Notes under the pieces: generated by a model
What the model was told of the DNA's origin: nothing
What the model saw: the letters and a program-made list of their open reading frames with translations, nothing else
The model's database searches: none
Translations under genes and position numbers: made by a program
In this document: piece after piece, positions 30,271 through 40,615 of the stretch
Layout: every line of letters starts with the position of its first letter
Position numbering within the stretch: the stretch's first letter is position 1
Origin: Gnetum montanum
Lineage: Eukaryota > Streptophyta > Gnetopsida > Gnetales > Gnetaceae
DNA: 47,532 bases
Direction of reading: 5' to 3'
Assembly (NCBI GenBank): GCA_015680685.1
Contig: MNCI01020474.1
Span: forward strand, 14,617-62,148

Positions 30271-31040
30271 CCATCCATGATGACATCCTAAGAAGTGGCT
30301 CCTTAGTTTTTCAATTATTTTTTTTTACATGATTTTTATAAGTTTTTCATTTTCTTGAATATTTTACAATTTCTTTTATATTTTACTTCATTTAAAATGT
30401 CTTACATGTCCTTTTCTTCTTTATTTCTATCAAGAATTTAATGTCAAATGCAAGTACTGATTGTTAGTGGATTAATTGAATTCCATTGTTAAATTGATTT
30501 TTTAATGATTAGATTTCATTATTGAATTCTGACATTGATTAATGGGACATTGATTTTCACATGGTATTGGGCAGTGAGCTCATGAAATTCATTCATTCTG
30601 CTCAAAACTCCATGGTGTCTCTCATGAGGTTCTTTTTAATAAAAAATTTGAACAAACTTGTGAACTTGGTGCTCCTAGAGTTCGAATGAATCAAGTGGAC
30701 TTGGCAAGGGAATTTGTCATCTTTTGTACCTGCTAAACCTATGGTTTATGATGGGGGCCACAAACCTATGGTTCATGATGGAAACTTTTTTGGAATTTTT
30801 ATTACTCCCCAAGGATTAACTAATAAAATAATTATTAAAATTACCAATCTACACTAAGTTAAACCTCATCAACAAACTTGGGTAGCTGAATAGATAAAAT
30901 AATAATAAAATTATATTAAAATAATCCATCCATCATGATCACAACTAACCAAAGTGTAACTTGCTAAAATTAGAAAAGGTATTAAACGTATTAATAGTTA
31001 CACATAAAACACTAATCCTGGGTTATGTTTATGATCACAA
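30271..31040 (+). other. Post-pol spacer of element D (shortened)
   Basis: T-rich at 30300-30430. At about 770 bp it is much shorter than the roughly 2.1 kb in C and E, and the TATA-like site and motif repeats are missing. A GATGGGGGCC tract lies near 30750. No gene is seen. Confidence 0.6.
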
Positions 31041-33900
31041 ATGGCACCAAAGAGACCACAGGGTGAATGACCATTCTAACCAAGGGAGAAGTAGCCTAGA
31101 GGAGAAAGGGACTAGTAACTACAATAGCCTCAAGAAGGTAAAGCAAAGAGACATGCAACAGGACCTCTTCAAGAGGAGCCTGAAGTGGAATTTTTATTGT
31201 AGATTCCCATAGCTAAAATAGGCTAATTGAGGCAAGAAGAGGTGCCAAGGCCTAGGCTAAATCTAGAGGTCACTTTGACTGAGGCCTACCTTGAGCAAAT
31301 CCACTCTAAGGAAATCTAGAGTTTAATTCTTTAGGAACTCAACTTTTGCCCCTTCTTGCACTTTTCATTGAAGTAGGTTAAGACTCAATTGCAAGGGTCC
31401 CCTGTGTGGCCCATCCTCACTTTTGATGGGGAGTGGTACATGGGGGAAACCTACCTTTTCTAGAATAATTGACAGGCAAACATAACTATCAAGATCAAGG
31501 ACATCACTATGTCCTATTTAGTTGAGGCCATTGTAGAGACCCTTAGACTTCTATACATTAGGACAAGATTGGTAGAGATCCCGCCACAAATAGATCTTGA
31601 AGCAAAGAATAAGTGGGTCAAAAAATGCTATGGGATAAGTCATAAGGAGTACGATGCACTATGGTAGAGAGAGTTTATTTTAAAATTTTGGCCTACCTTC
31701 TAAACCCAATGATGCAATCTAGAAAAGTTGCTACCTTCTCCACCCATGCATGTGTCACTCTAAGTAGTAAATTTTTCATCAGCCTCCCTTAGCTCATCTT
31801 CCTAGAGATTGAGAAATGTTTCAAATAAAACTAGTGAGGGAAAAAGATACTTCCCTTTCCATGCCTGATCAAAAAACATTATCGAAGGGAAGACATAGCA
31901 CATTATGCCAATGATACCATTCTTCATGCTCCTATTGCCTCCTAGTAGGAGATGATGAAGGACAAAGCATTAGCCAAACTACTTAAGGAGGAGTAGCCAC
32001 CACCACCACCCATCGAAGAGATAATGCTAAAGGCTTGTTCATCCATTGAATGCATGAGGAAACTCTATGAATAACTCTTGTAGCAACAGCAAGGAGATCT
32101 AAGGGGTGGTGAACCATCAGACCACTAGCTAGTGTTGAGCCATCTCAATGAAGTAATGAGAACAATAATCTGGCTAGAGGAGACCAACTCACTATTATCC
32201 ACCTAGAGAACATACAGGCTTGCAAGATTAAACCCAAGTGCCCAAGAGATTATGATGTCCATCCATGGCTAGCAAGAGTTCCTTGAAATTTCTAGGAATG
32301 CTAAAACATTCTCAATGTGCTTAGAGGAGGGTGAGGGATCTACCATCTTAGTGTTCCAGCATTGAGGATAGGAAATAGTGATAGAGGTGATGGCCAATAG
32401 GGTGGTAGAAGCATTAAACACTTCTACAGTAGCCATGCTAGATGTTGCTACACGTAGAGATGTATGAGCTTATGTAGGAGCAATAAGCAAGAGGATAAGC
32501 ATAGCCCAACAAGAAGAAGTGTTGGACCAACTAGTGGGGACCAGGCAACCACTTCCTAAGATCTTTGATTTTCCAAATGAAATTACTGCAACCTAATCAA
32601 AGCTACTAGAAACAAAGAACAAGCTCATAGTGAAAAATGTCCAACTTGAAAAAGCCACTAAAAATAATAGAAGAATGGCTATCGAGATTGTGGAACTAAG
32701 AGATTGCTTAGCTGATCCCACCATTCTTAGCCAAACCATCACGTGAGATGAAGCTTTCTTGTAGCTTCAAAACTAACTAAAAGAGGTTGAGAATGTGAAG
32801 GAGATGGTGGTCTTTGATGCATCCTTATCAAAGGTTCTTGCCTTCAACACTGATAAGGACTTGGTGCAAGTTATCATGGAGAACTTGACCTTGACCAAAG
32901 AAATCCATTGCCTATGTAATGTTGAAGAAAAAAATACTAGATAGTCAAATTTGTAGGACAACAGTAAGAGTAGTTTGCTAAGGTGAACATAGATTTGAGG
33001 AGGTTGATAGTGGAGAACCACAATCTATCAATAGAGAAGGTTCGAGCACTTCCCCAAAAAATAGCCATTGAGGTAGCTGCTTAGAAAAATAAGGCCTTGA
33101 AGTTTGAACATGTGAAAAATCACTACAAGGACTAAGTAGGACTCCTCAATGAGGTAAATGAGAAAGAAATACAACTAGAAAAAAAGAAAATGAATGAGAC
33201 CCTCTAGCAGTTCCAATAGAGAGGCAATGTATAGCAACATATCTTTAACAGTTTAAATGCTTACAACAAAGTAGAAATATACTTGAAGGAGCTATAAATT
33301 GAAGAGATGACAGAATACATGGAGCTTTCCAACCTCTGCTATGCAAACTTAGTGATGCTGACAACTAGAAGGCTAAGGTTAGAGTTAGAGAAGTAGGTGG
33401 CTAGCTTGTACCTCCATAATGAGGCTGAGTTCAAGCACCACAAAGACACCAACCAGAAGTTGGAAATAATTAATGTAGAGATTAAAGTTCTCAAGAGCTG
33501 ATTTACTCACCAATGATTGGTTGTTGAGAACTTGGCTAGAAGAATGAATGACTACCATGAATTGCAAAACCTTGTAAAGATGTTCAACATAGAACGTAAA
33601 CAATTCATAGCATGGTTTGTCAACTTGAAGAAGTTATTTCTAGTAATGCCCTATTTGTGAAATGTCCCTATACTAGTCCACATTGGTGAAGCTATGTGGA
33701 CTCTGTATGATCCATGGATTAAGGAGGAGAAGATGAAGGTATTACTAGATGTCTTTTGCCTTCCACTAGAAGTAGAAACTATAATAGTATAGCCACAACC
33801 TTAGCCTTAGCCTTAACCACTACTACCATGAGCACTAGAGTCTTGAGAAGGTCCTTCAACACCCTAGGAGCCTCCACCTCCTAGCACTATTTGATATTCT
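31041..33900 (+). pseudogene. Post-pol (env-position) coiled-coil protein gene of element D
   Basis: I do not recognise the family. From ATG 31041 (MAPKRPQGE) one frame can be followed for about 240 codons through in-frame stops: VKTQLQGSPVWPIL, DGEWYMGETYLF, ISMSYLV-like, KKCYGISHKEYDALW. After a shift near 31900 come KDKALAKLLKEE, a Pro run with IEEIMLKA (about 32000), then long Lys/Glu/Leu segments such as SKLLETKNKLI, EKATKNNRR, LNEVNEKEIQLEKKK and LRLELEK, consistent with coiled coil. It ends in a Gln/Pro-rich tail (33785-33890). Total length would be about 950 residues. No signal peptide is seen and I did not identify a membrane span. It lies where Athila elements carry env-like ORFs. 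The N-terminal third is shared with element C. Confidence 0.65.
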
Positions 33901-34114
33901 ATTCATTTTCAGCAATCAGAGGATTGATGTTGATCATTTTTTTGTAAGGGTGTCCAATTTTGTTGTCCAAGACATCCATTTCTATCAATTTTTATAAATT
34001 TTTACAATTCAACACTCAGAGTCAGTCAATAACTTCATACCTTTCCAATTTTCTAAGAAGCTTGATCCCATTTTTGTTCACTCAAGGATGAGTTTTCATT
34101 CAGTTGTGGGGGTA
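33901..34114 (+). promoter_or_regulatory. 3' untranslated stretch and LTR-adjacent polypurine tract of element D
   Basis: AAGGATGAGTTTTCATTCAG followed by TTGTGGGGGTA (34104-34114) matches element B at 12011-12041 and leads straight into the LTR. Confidence 0.7.
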
Positions 34115-34755
34115 TGATGAGTCATTTGACAAGCTATGTCAACCTAGCCCCATCGATGGAGCCCTATCAATGCATCCTTGCTAATGCATGATTAGATGCA
34201 TCAATGTAGTGTCTAGTCTTGCCTATATAAATGCACATACCCATTGCATTTATGACACATTAAGTTGATAAAGTAGCCAAGTTATTGTAGTTTTCTTCTA
34301 TTAGAGTTAGAATATTTTCTGAGTGTCCACTATAGGACTTTAAGAATTGTACGGATCCTTATTCAAACATTAATATACTTGAACACTTTGATGTGCTAGT
34401 AATAAATATGAGATTCTTGGAATTCCTTGCAACACTTAAGAATAGTTTAATGTTTCCATTATGCACTTTATTACTTATGCATTTTATATTCATGAACTTA
34501 GTTAATTAATATCCTCAATAATCATACATAAGTACAACTTCCTTGAACATACGGTTAATGCTTGGTAACCCCAATAGTGTTATTACTTGGTACATCCAAT
34601 AGCCTAACAATTGGTAACCCAAAAGCTTTCCTAACGAGTTCAAGATGTTCATGGAAGATTGGCCCAAACACTTATGTTAGCACTTGTTACACTTGCTATC
34701 ATAAGTGTAACATTTTTGATTGATATGGTTGGGCATAGGAACTACTTGTTGCTCA
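34115..34755 (+). repeat. LTR shared by elements D (3') and E (5'), 641 bp
   Basis: It starts TGATGAGTCA and ends near GCTCA. TATATAAA at 34224-34231, AATAAA at 34401-34406. U5 repeats near 34560-34620. It is preceded by D's polypurine tract and followed by a decayed primer-site-like TAGTGATGAAGTGGA at 34757, so it serves as 3' LTR for D and 5' LTR for E. Confidence 0.78.
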
Positions 34756-34964
34756 TTAGTGATGAAGTGGACCTTGATCATGATTATAAATACCAACCCA
34801 CTGTTGCATAATTGGAATAAATTTTGCATAATACTTAGTGAAATTCTTGTAGTTTCTTTCTATGAGTTACACTTAGAGGTAAAGTTAGAAGTGAATGCCC
34901 ACAATGTGGTAACTAACATTTGTACAAAGTCTTTATTCAAGTGGATTATACCTAGACATAATTC
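34756..34964 (+). other. Leader remnant of element E and deletion junction
   Basis: It begins with a poor primer-site match (34757-34773). The rest is not clearly alignable to the leaders of D or F. Gag, protease and early RT are missing at its end. Confidence 0.5.
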
Positions 34965-35860
34965 ATGATCAGTAAATTGGTAATGGGGTTAAAGTCTTTA
35001 TGGATGACTTCTCTACATATGAACTAGGTTTTAAACAAGCTTTGGACCATTTAGAGAAGGTATGAAAAAGATATGTAGAAACCAACCTAAAGTTCAATTG
35101 ATAAAAAATCCATTTAATGATCCAAGATGATATAGTTCTAGTACTTAGAGTATCTCACAAGGGAATAAAGATAGATCTAGTGAAGGTCCAAGTCATCCAA
35201 AACATCACTCAGAGATCACAAACTATTAAAGATGTTAGATCATTAATTGGTCACATAGAATATTAGAGAAGATTTATTGAAATTTTCTCAAAAATTGCAA
35301 AATTACTAGTAGAACTCACAAAGAAAAATGTACCATTCCATTGGACAAAACTATGTGAGAAGGCATTCAAGACATTAAAATATAAACTGATCAAAACACC
35401 AATCCTTCAAGCTTCAGATTAGTCTAAGCCCTTCCACATGATAACAGATGCTTCAAACTATGCACTGGGAATAGTACTCACTCAGGTAGATGATCAAAGA
35501 TGACCCCATTACATACACTTTGCCAATCAAAGCATCACCAACACACAACTTAATTATACCAATATAGAAAAGAAGCTTATAGTCATGGTGTATGCACTTG
35601 AGAAATTTAGATATTATGTGCTTGGATATCTTATTTATGTTCACATGGATCATAGTGCTATCAAATTCTTGATAAATAAACCAATAGTTAGTCCAAGGGT
35701 GATAAGATGGTTTGTAATATTAAAATAATTTGACATCACCATGATAGATAAAAAGGAAACTAAAAACGTTATAGCTGATCATCTATCTAGACTTAGATGG
35801 AAATTGCAAGACAATGATGAACCATTATCAAACTAATTTCCTAATAAAATTCTATTCATA
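34965..35860 (+). pseudogene. RT end and RNase H of element E
   Basis: It starts just before the catalytic VFMDDFSTYE (about 34995-35025). Then FKQALDHLEKV, RYVETNLKF, RSLIGH, RRFIE. RNase H keeps MITDASNYALG (first Asp), YTNIEKKLIVMVYALEKF (Glu), HMDHSAIKFL (Asp) and VIADHLSR (last Asp): all four catalytic acids are visible despite stops. This contrasts with element A. Confidence 0.82.
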
Positions 35861-37130
35861 AGAACAACAATGGCTACAACCTCAATAGAGAAGCCATGGA
35901 TCTCTATTATGTGATGTATCTTACTACACAAAAATTTCCTATTGAGTGGGACAAGAAATAAAAGTAGTTCATCCATCAAGCCAAACAATATATCAAAATT
36001 AATGGGAACTTTTACAAGATCTATACTAATGAACTAATCAGATGGTATGTTCTTGAAGAAGACAAACAAAGAACCTTACAAGATGCACATGAAGGACCAT
36101 GTGGTGGTTACTATGCAAGATAAAGGACTACACTCAAACTGATGATGGTAGGCTACTTTTGGATTATCATATTTTGAGATGCATACTAGTTCACCCAATG
36201 TTATTAGAGGTGTTAATGCAATGGAGGATTAACAATTAGAAATGAAGGTTTGAAATAGTGGATACAACCATTGGAACCATTTGATATATAGGAAATTGAT
36301 TTTATGGGGCCCATCGTGCCAATGCCCAATGGAAAATTGTACATTATAGTAATAGTTTATTATTACACAAAGTGGGTAGAAGTAGCTACAATTAAGGATT
36401 GTATAGCCAAACAAGCTACTAATTCCTTTCAATAACATGTGGTGAAAAGATTTGGAGTGTCACACATGTTCATATCAAACAATATGACTCATTTTATAGA
36501 AGCTACTTTCAAAAAGCTAATGCAACAAGTTGGGGTGACTCATAAACTAACTACATTAGATCATCCCCAAGCAAATGAACAAGCAAAAGTGACTAACTAG
36601 AAAATCACAGGAACATAAACTAGAATAGTTAATCAATATAGGAAGGATTGAAGTGCTAAACTTAATGATGCTCTATGGGCATATAGAGCAACATGGAAAC
36701 TTCCTATAGGGTATTTCCCATATGAGTTAGTTTACAATAAACTACCCATGTTATTGATCCAAGCAAAACTCAATACCCTTTCCAATGCTCAAGTAATAAA
36801 ATTCATAATAAGTACTCCAAAAATAGACATGACACTAAAATAAGATAAGTTTCAATTCAACTAGGCAATAAAGTCTTCTATTACAATCCTAGTCATGTTG
36901 CACAAAATGCTAATTTTCAAACCTCATGGGAAGGATCCTATATCATCCATGCGACATATTGATCTAGTGCCATGTAGATCTATCACCCCTCCAACCCATA
37001 AAAGTTGATTCTTGTTAATATTCAACATGTCAATCCATATCATGACTTTCCTTACACTTTTAAGGAGTCTACCTTATCTACCAGATGCACTACCATCCAT
37101 TCGATATTCCAAATATCCACTTCTCAAAAT
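35861..37130 (+). pseudogene. Integrase of element E
   Basis: Core: EIDFMGPIVPMPN (first Asp kept), VYYYTKWVEVATI, MFISNNMTHF (second Asp is Asn) and NEQAKVTN (catalytic Glu is Lys). Both losses are G-to-A type. ALWAYRATWKLPIGY and YELVYNKLP follow, and the C-terminal domain decays after 36790. Inactive. Confidence 0.82.
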
Positions 37131-39235
37131 AGTTGTGGGTATCAAACTTGACACTTAGGTAAACATTTTTCTTCTAATACTTTTCTAATTTTTACATTTT
37201 TCCATTCTTTTATACTATTTATATTTCTTGAATCATTTTTTACTCTTTAATAACTTTCTACCTTTTCTTTTTTCAACATATTTCTCCAATTTTTCATCAT
37301 CTATCTTGTACACATTTTTCTTAATTTTTCTAATAAAGAAAAAAGGAATGAAATATGATGTAGTTACAATAATTTGAATGTTGGCCTATTGAATCATTGG
37401 AAGACTAATTCTATATATAGTGAGACCACATCACCCATCCACTCATTTCCAGTAAAAAGAGATTCTTACCATGGACATAATGACATACTCCACAATAAAA
37501 CTAAAATAAACCTATGATCATTATGCCTGGATAGAAGAGTGAAGAACTAAGTGAAAAGGAAAAGGGTGTGACATCAAGGATATTTATAGATTCTTTGGAA
37601 CTACTACTACAGGTCTTATCCTGCTGTCAAGATTATATTATTTACTTGAATTCTAAAAAAAATGGAAGTATGTCTAAAATAAGTGTTGCATTACCATGTC
37701 TCTAGAAAGACATGTCATCCATGCTTGAAGGTAATCCTCTAGTAAGGTAAACAAAATAATAACATAATAAATCTAAAGAATAAAAATTTCTAGGGGTTCG
37801 ACTTAAAAGACATGTTACCCATGCTTGAAGGTAGACGACTTCTTAGAAAATTCAAGGTTTCTTGAACTTGCATTGGTTATGGGACTAGAAAGATATGTTA
37901 CCCATGCCTGAAGGCACTCCTCTATCAAATGGCCAAGTTTGCTTTAAAAAATAAAGTGTGTTATTAATAAACTACTTTCTTAAACTTCATTTTCAAGTGT
38001 TAATAATTCTTGCAGTAGTGGTAGTCTTGTGGTTAGTTTTAGGATGATGCGATGTGATGTTACTAGTAAGTAGTATGAACTTGGTTTGTATCTTGGATGA
38101 AAAGGCTAATGATTACTTTAAACACATCACACACAAGAATCCATTAGGCATATGATAAGACATCTCATGTTTTAATTCTTGCAACCCCTTCTACTTCCAT
38201 CCCACCTCAATGTTATGTATAATTATAATTTAATGGTTTTGAATAATATAGTGTTATTTTCTCATCCAAGCGATACTAACATCCATGTGTTGTGCAAGAA
38301 AAGTATGTTTTACATTCAACTCCTTGAGTGCCTATGGATACTTGGAGATGTAGTTATACAAGGTTATTAAGACATGGTGCCTACTTTGGGGAGGACCCAT
38401 GTATAACTCTTATGCTTTATACCTGACAATCAATTCCACATCATCTTGTGTCTCCAAGACACTTAAACCATCAATTTTCACTTTCCTACATTCTCATAGT
38501 TGATCATACATTGAGCAATCCCTACTACCATCTCCTATATATCTCATTGAATTTCTTTGCCAAAGATTCCTTCTCTCACAAGCTTTTACTACTGAATTTT
38601 CATATTTTGAGCATAATCCATAATCAAAAACCCTTTAGACCACCTCTACATCTTCCAAACTATTGATTTATGCCAATTTTTCCATCAAAAATTACTCAAA
38701 ATTCAAAATTTTTCAATAGTGACATCATAGCTACAATGTATTAGGTCCTAATATGTTACATCTACGATGTTGTATCTACAATTTATTCAATATGAACTAT
38801 CTATATATACATGTAGGAGTTAGAAAATTTTTCATTTTTCAATTTTAAGCTAGGGGAATTCATAGTTTTTTTTGACCCTCTGGTAGCCAACCATTCAAGC
38901 ATCATAACTCTCTCACCATAGCTTTGATTTACATGATTTTTGAACATTTTTTATCATAGAGATGAATTTAGTCATAGGGGAGACTATTGCACATAAATAA
39001 GTCAAATTGGGAAAAATTTCTCTAATGCTGTAAGAGTATATTAAGGGTAAGAATAAGAACAAATAAGCATATTTTAACCAATTCTCCTAACCATTCCATC
39101 CAATCACATAATAAATGAGAAAATAGTAAATGTGAGAGGTCATAACAATCAAAAGAACAATGAATAAGGGTTTCTTTTTGAATTTTTTGAAATTTTTCTA
39201 ACTCTACAATCATAATAAGAGCTATAAGTAAAAAT
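37131..39235 (+). other. Post-pol spacer of element E
   Basis: It begins with a GTTGTGGGTA purine remnant (37132-37141) and a T-rich tract (37165-37325). It holds three copies of the 33-bp motif (37702-37733, 37801-37833, 37883-37915), CCTACTTTGGGGAGG (38380), TATATATA (38802-38809) and GTCATAGGGGAGA (38971-38983). It aligns with C (14090-16160). Open frames here are short and on both strands; no gene is supported. Confidence 0.65.
38802..38809 (+). promoter_or_regulatory. TATA-like element upstream of E's post-pol ORF
   Basis: TATATATA followed by ACATG, the counterpart of 14647-14640 in C. It lies about 430 bp before ATG 39236. Confidence 0.35.
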
Positions 39236-39640
39236 ATGGATAAACTTGTGATCAAATTCTAGAACCTATGGAAGGACTATGAATCGTTAGGAACCTATTT
39301 GAAATCCTTGGATAATCTAAAAAAAATCCTTGATGATTTCATATGGCTCCTAAAAGACCCATAGAAGAAAGATCCTCATAACAATGAAACAAAAGACCTA
39401 GAGGTAGAGGCAAAGGACAAGATGGAGAATAAACTTCACAAGTGGAGGAGAAGGCTCAATCCTTTAGCATCCATGAGCAGACACCTGTGGCAAAACATTG
39501 CACAAGCTGAGGGTGAAGTACTACCAACTACAAAGAAAGGATGGCTCCTATTGTTATTAACATAATATCTCCAGGTCATTCAAGAAAAATTAATCATGTC
39601 CATAGTTGATGAAGAGTCTTCCCCATCAATGGGATCTAGA
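39236..39640 (+). pseudogene. Short post-pol ORF of element E, unlike the one in C and D
   Basis: I do not recognise it. From ATG 39236 one frame reads MDKLVIKF, then LWKDYESLGTYLKSLDNLKK, ILDDFIWLLKDP, DLEVEAKDKMENKLHKW, SRHLWQNIAQAEGE, and runs to about 39640 with three or four stops. It is charged and Leu-rich, probably helical. The upstream flank aligns with C up to about 39225, then diverges, so this is either a replacement or the rejoined end of a larger gene. It abuts the LTR. Confidence 0.45.
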
Positions 39641-40455
39641 TGATGTAGGATAGTTCATGTTGACATGTACTCATCGACGTGACACCCTAGTAGGTCTATA
39701 AATACGACACCCCAACCATGTTAATGGGGAGTTAGAATTTTAGTTGCTAGTAGAAATATATAGTTTGTTTCTGTAAGAGAAAATAATTTTCTAAGTGCCC
39801 ACATCAAGAGTCAAGGAGTGTATGGATCTTTATTCAAGCATTGTTGTACCTAAGCACCGTAGTATGTGCAGCAATAAAGATAAGCTTTTTGATAAACCTT
39901 GTAGTACTTGGACTAGCTTAATGATTTATTTATGCATTTATTTTTTCATTAATTAAGTAATTAATTAAGATAAGATGATTAAGAATTTAAATAATTAATT
40001 AAGCTAAATAGACTAGCATACATAAGTATGATCACTTCGAGCATAAGTTTAACACTTGGTAATCCCAATAGTGCTTAACTCTTGGTCACCTAGTAGTGTT
40101 GTATATGTTCAAGATGTGTATGAAAAGTGGGACCAAATACTTATGTTAGGATAGTTAGTTATTAATTAGAAATTAAATTAGTTAAACTAGTTAATCAATT
40201 TATTCTAAATCTATTACCAACCTTATGCAAAAAAAAATATAAAATAATAAAAATCGTGTGTCGTAATTACACTTAACCATACAATTGAGCCTCACAAGTT
40301 TAGTTAGAAAGAGAATGATCATTCCATGATTAGATTCACCTTCTAGATTGAATCCAGAGTATGAGAACATTAGGAATCCATGAATTTGACTAGATCATGT
40401 GTGAACACCTTAGTGATTTGTATGGTTGGGCATAGGGGTACCTCGTCACTCATCA
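39641..40455 (+). repeat. LTR shared by elements E (3') and F (5'), 815 bp
   Basis: It starts TGATGTAGGA and ends CATCA. TATAAATA at 39697-39704, AATAAA at 39873-39878, U5 repeats near 40050-40095. It follows E's purine remnant AATGGGATCTAGA and precedes F's primer site, so it is single but serves two elements. Confidence 0.82.
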
Positions 40456-40456
40456 T

Positions 40457-40474
40457 TAGTGCTGTTAACTGGAG
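40457..40474 (+). promoter_or_regulatory. Primer-binding site of element F (tRNA-Asp type)
   Basis: TAGTGCTGTTAACTGGAG keeps the TAGTGCTGTT core of TGGCGCCGTTGCCGGGGA (about 11 of 18 matches, mismatches mostly transitions). Confidence 0.65.
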
Positions 40475-40615
40475 ATTCTTAGCCAATACCTTACACTATC
40501 AATCTAGGATTAGTGAAAATTTCTCAACATTTTTGAAACAAACCCAACAAAGTTAAATCATAATAATTAATCAAAACTATACTACAAGCACATTGAGAAA
40601 CTATTTCTAATAAAA

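Larger units (their letters stand above)
23316..34755 (+). mobile_element. Element D: Athila-like LTR retrotransposon, near full length
   Basis: It has a half 5' LTR (left half displaced by C), a primer site, gag, protease, RT, RNase H, integrase, a purine tract, a spacer, a long post-pol gene, a polypurine tract and a 3' LTR. That LTR is also the left LTR of element E. All coding regions carry stops. Confidence 0.85.
34115..40455 (+). mobile_element. Element E: Athila-like element lacking gag, protease and most RT
   Basis: LTR, short leader, then directly the RT catalytic block, RNase H, integrase, spacer, a short post-pol ORF and an LTR shared with F. An internal deletion joins leader to RT near 34960. 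Confidence 0.78.

Noticed and set aside
37702-37915. CRISPR-like array from regularly spaced repeats
   Set aside because: There are only three imperfect copies in a plant retrotransposon spacer, with no cas genes; the spacers are homologous family sequence.
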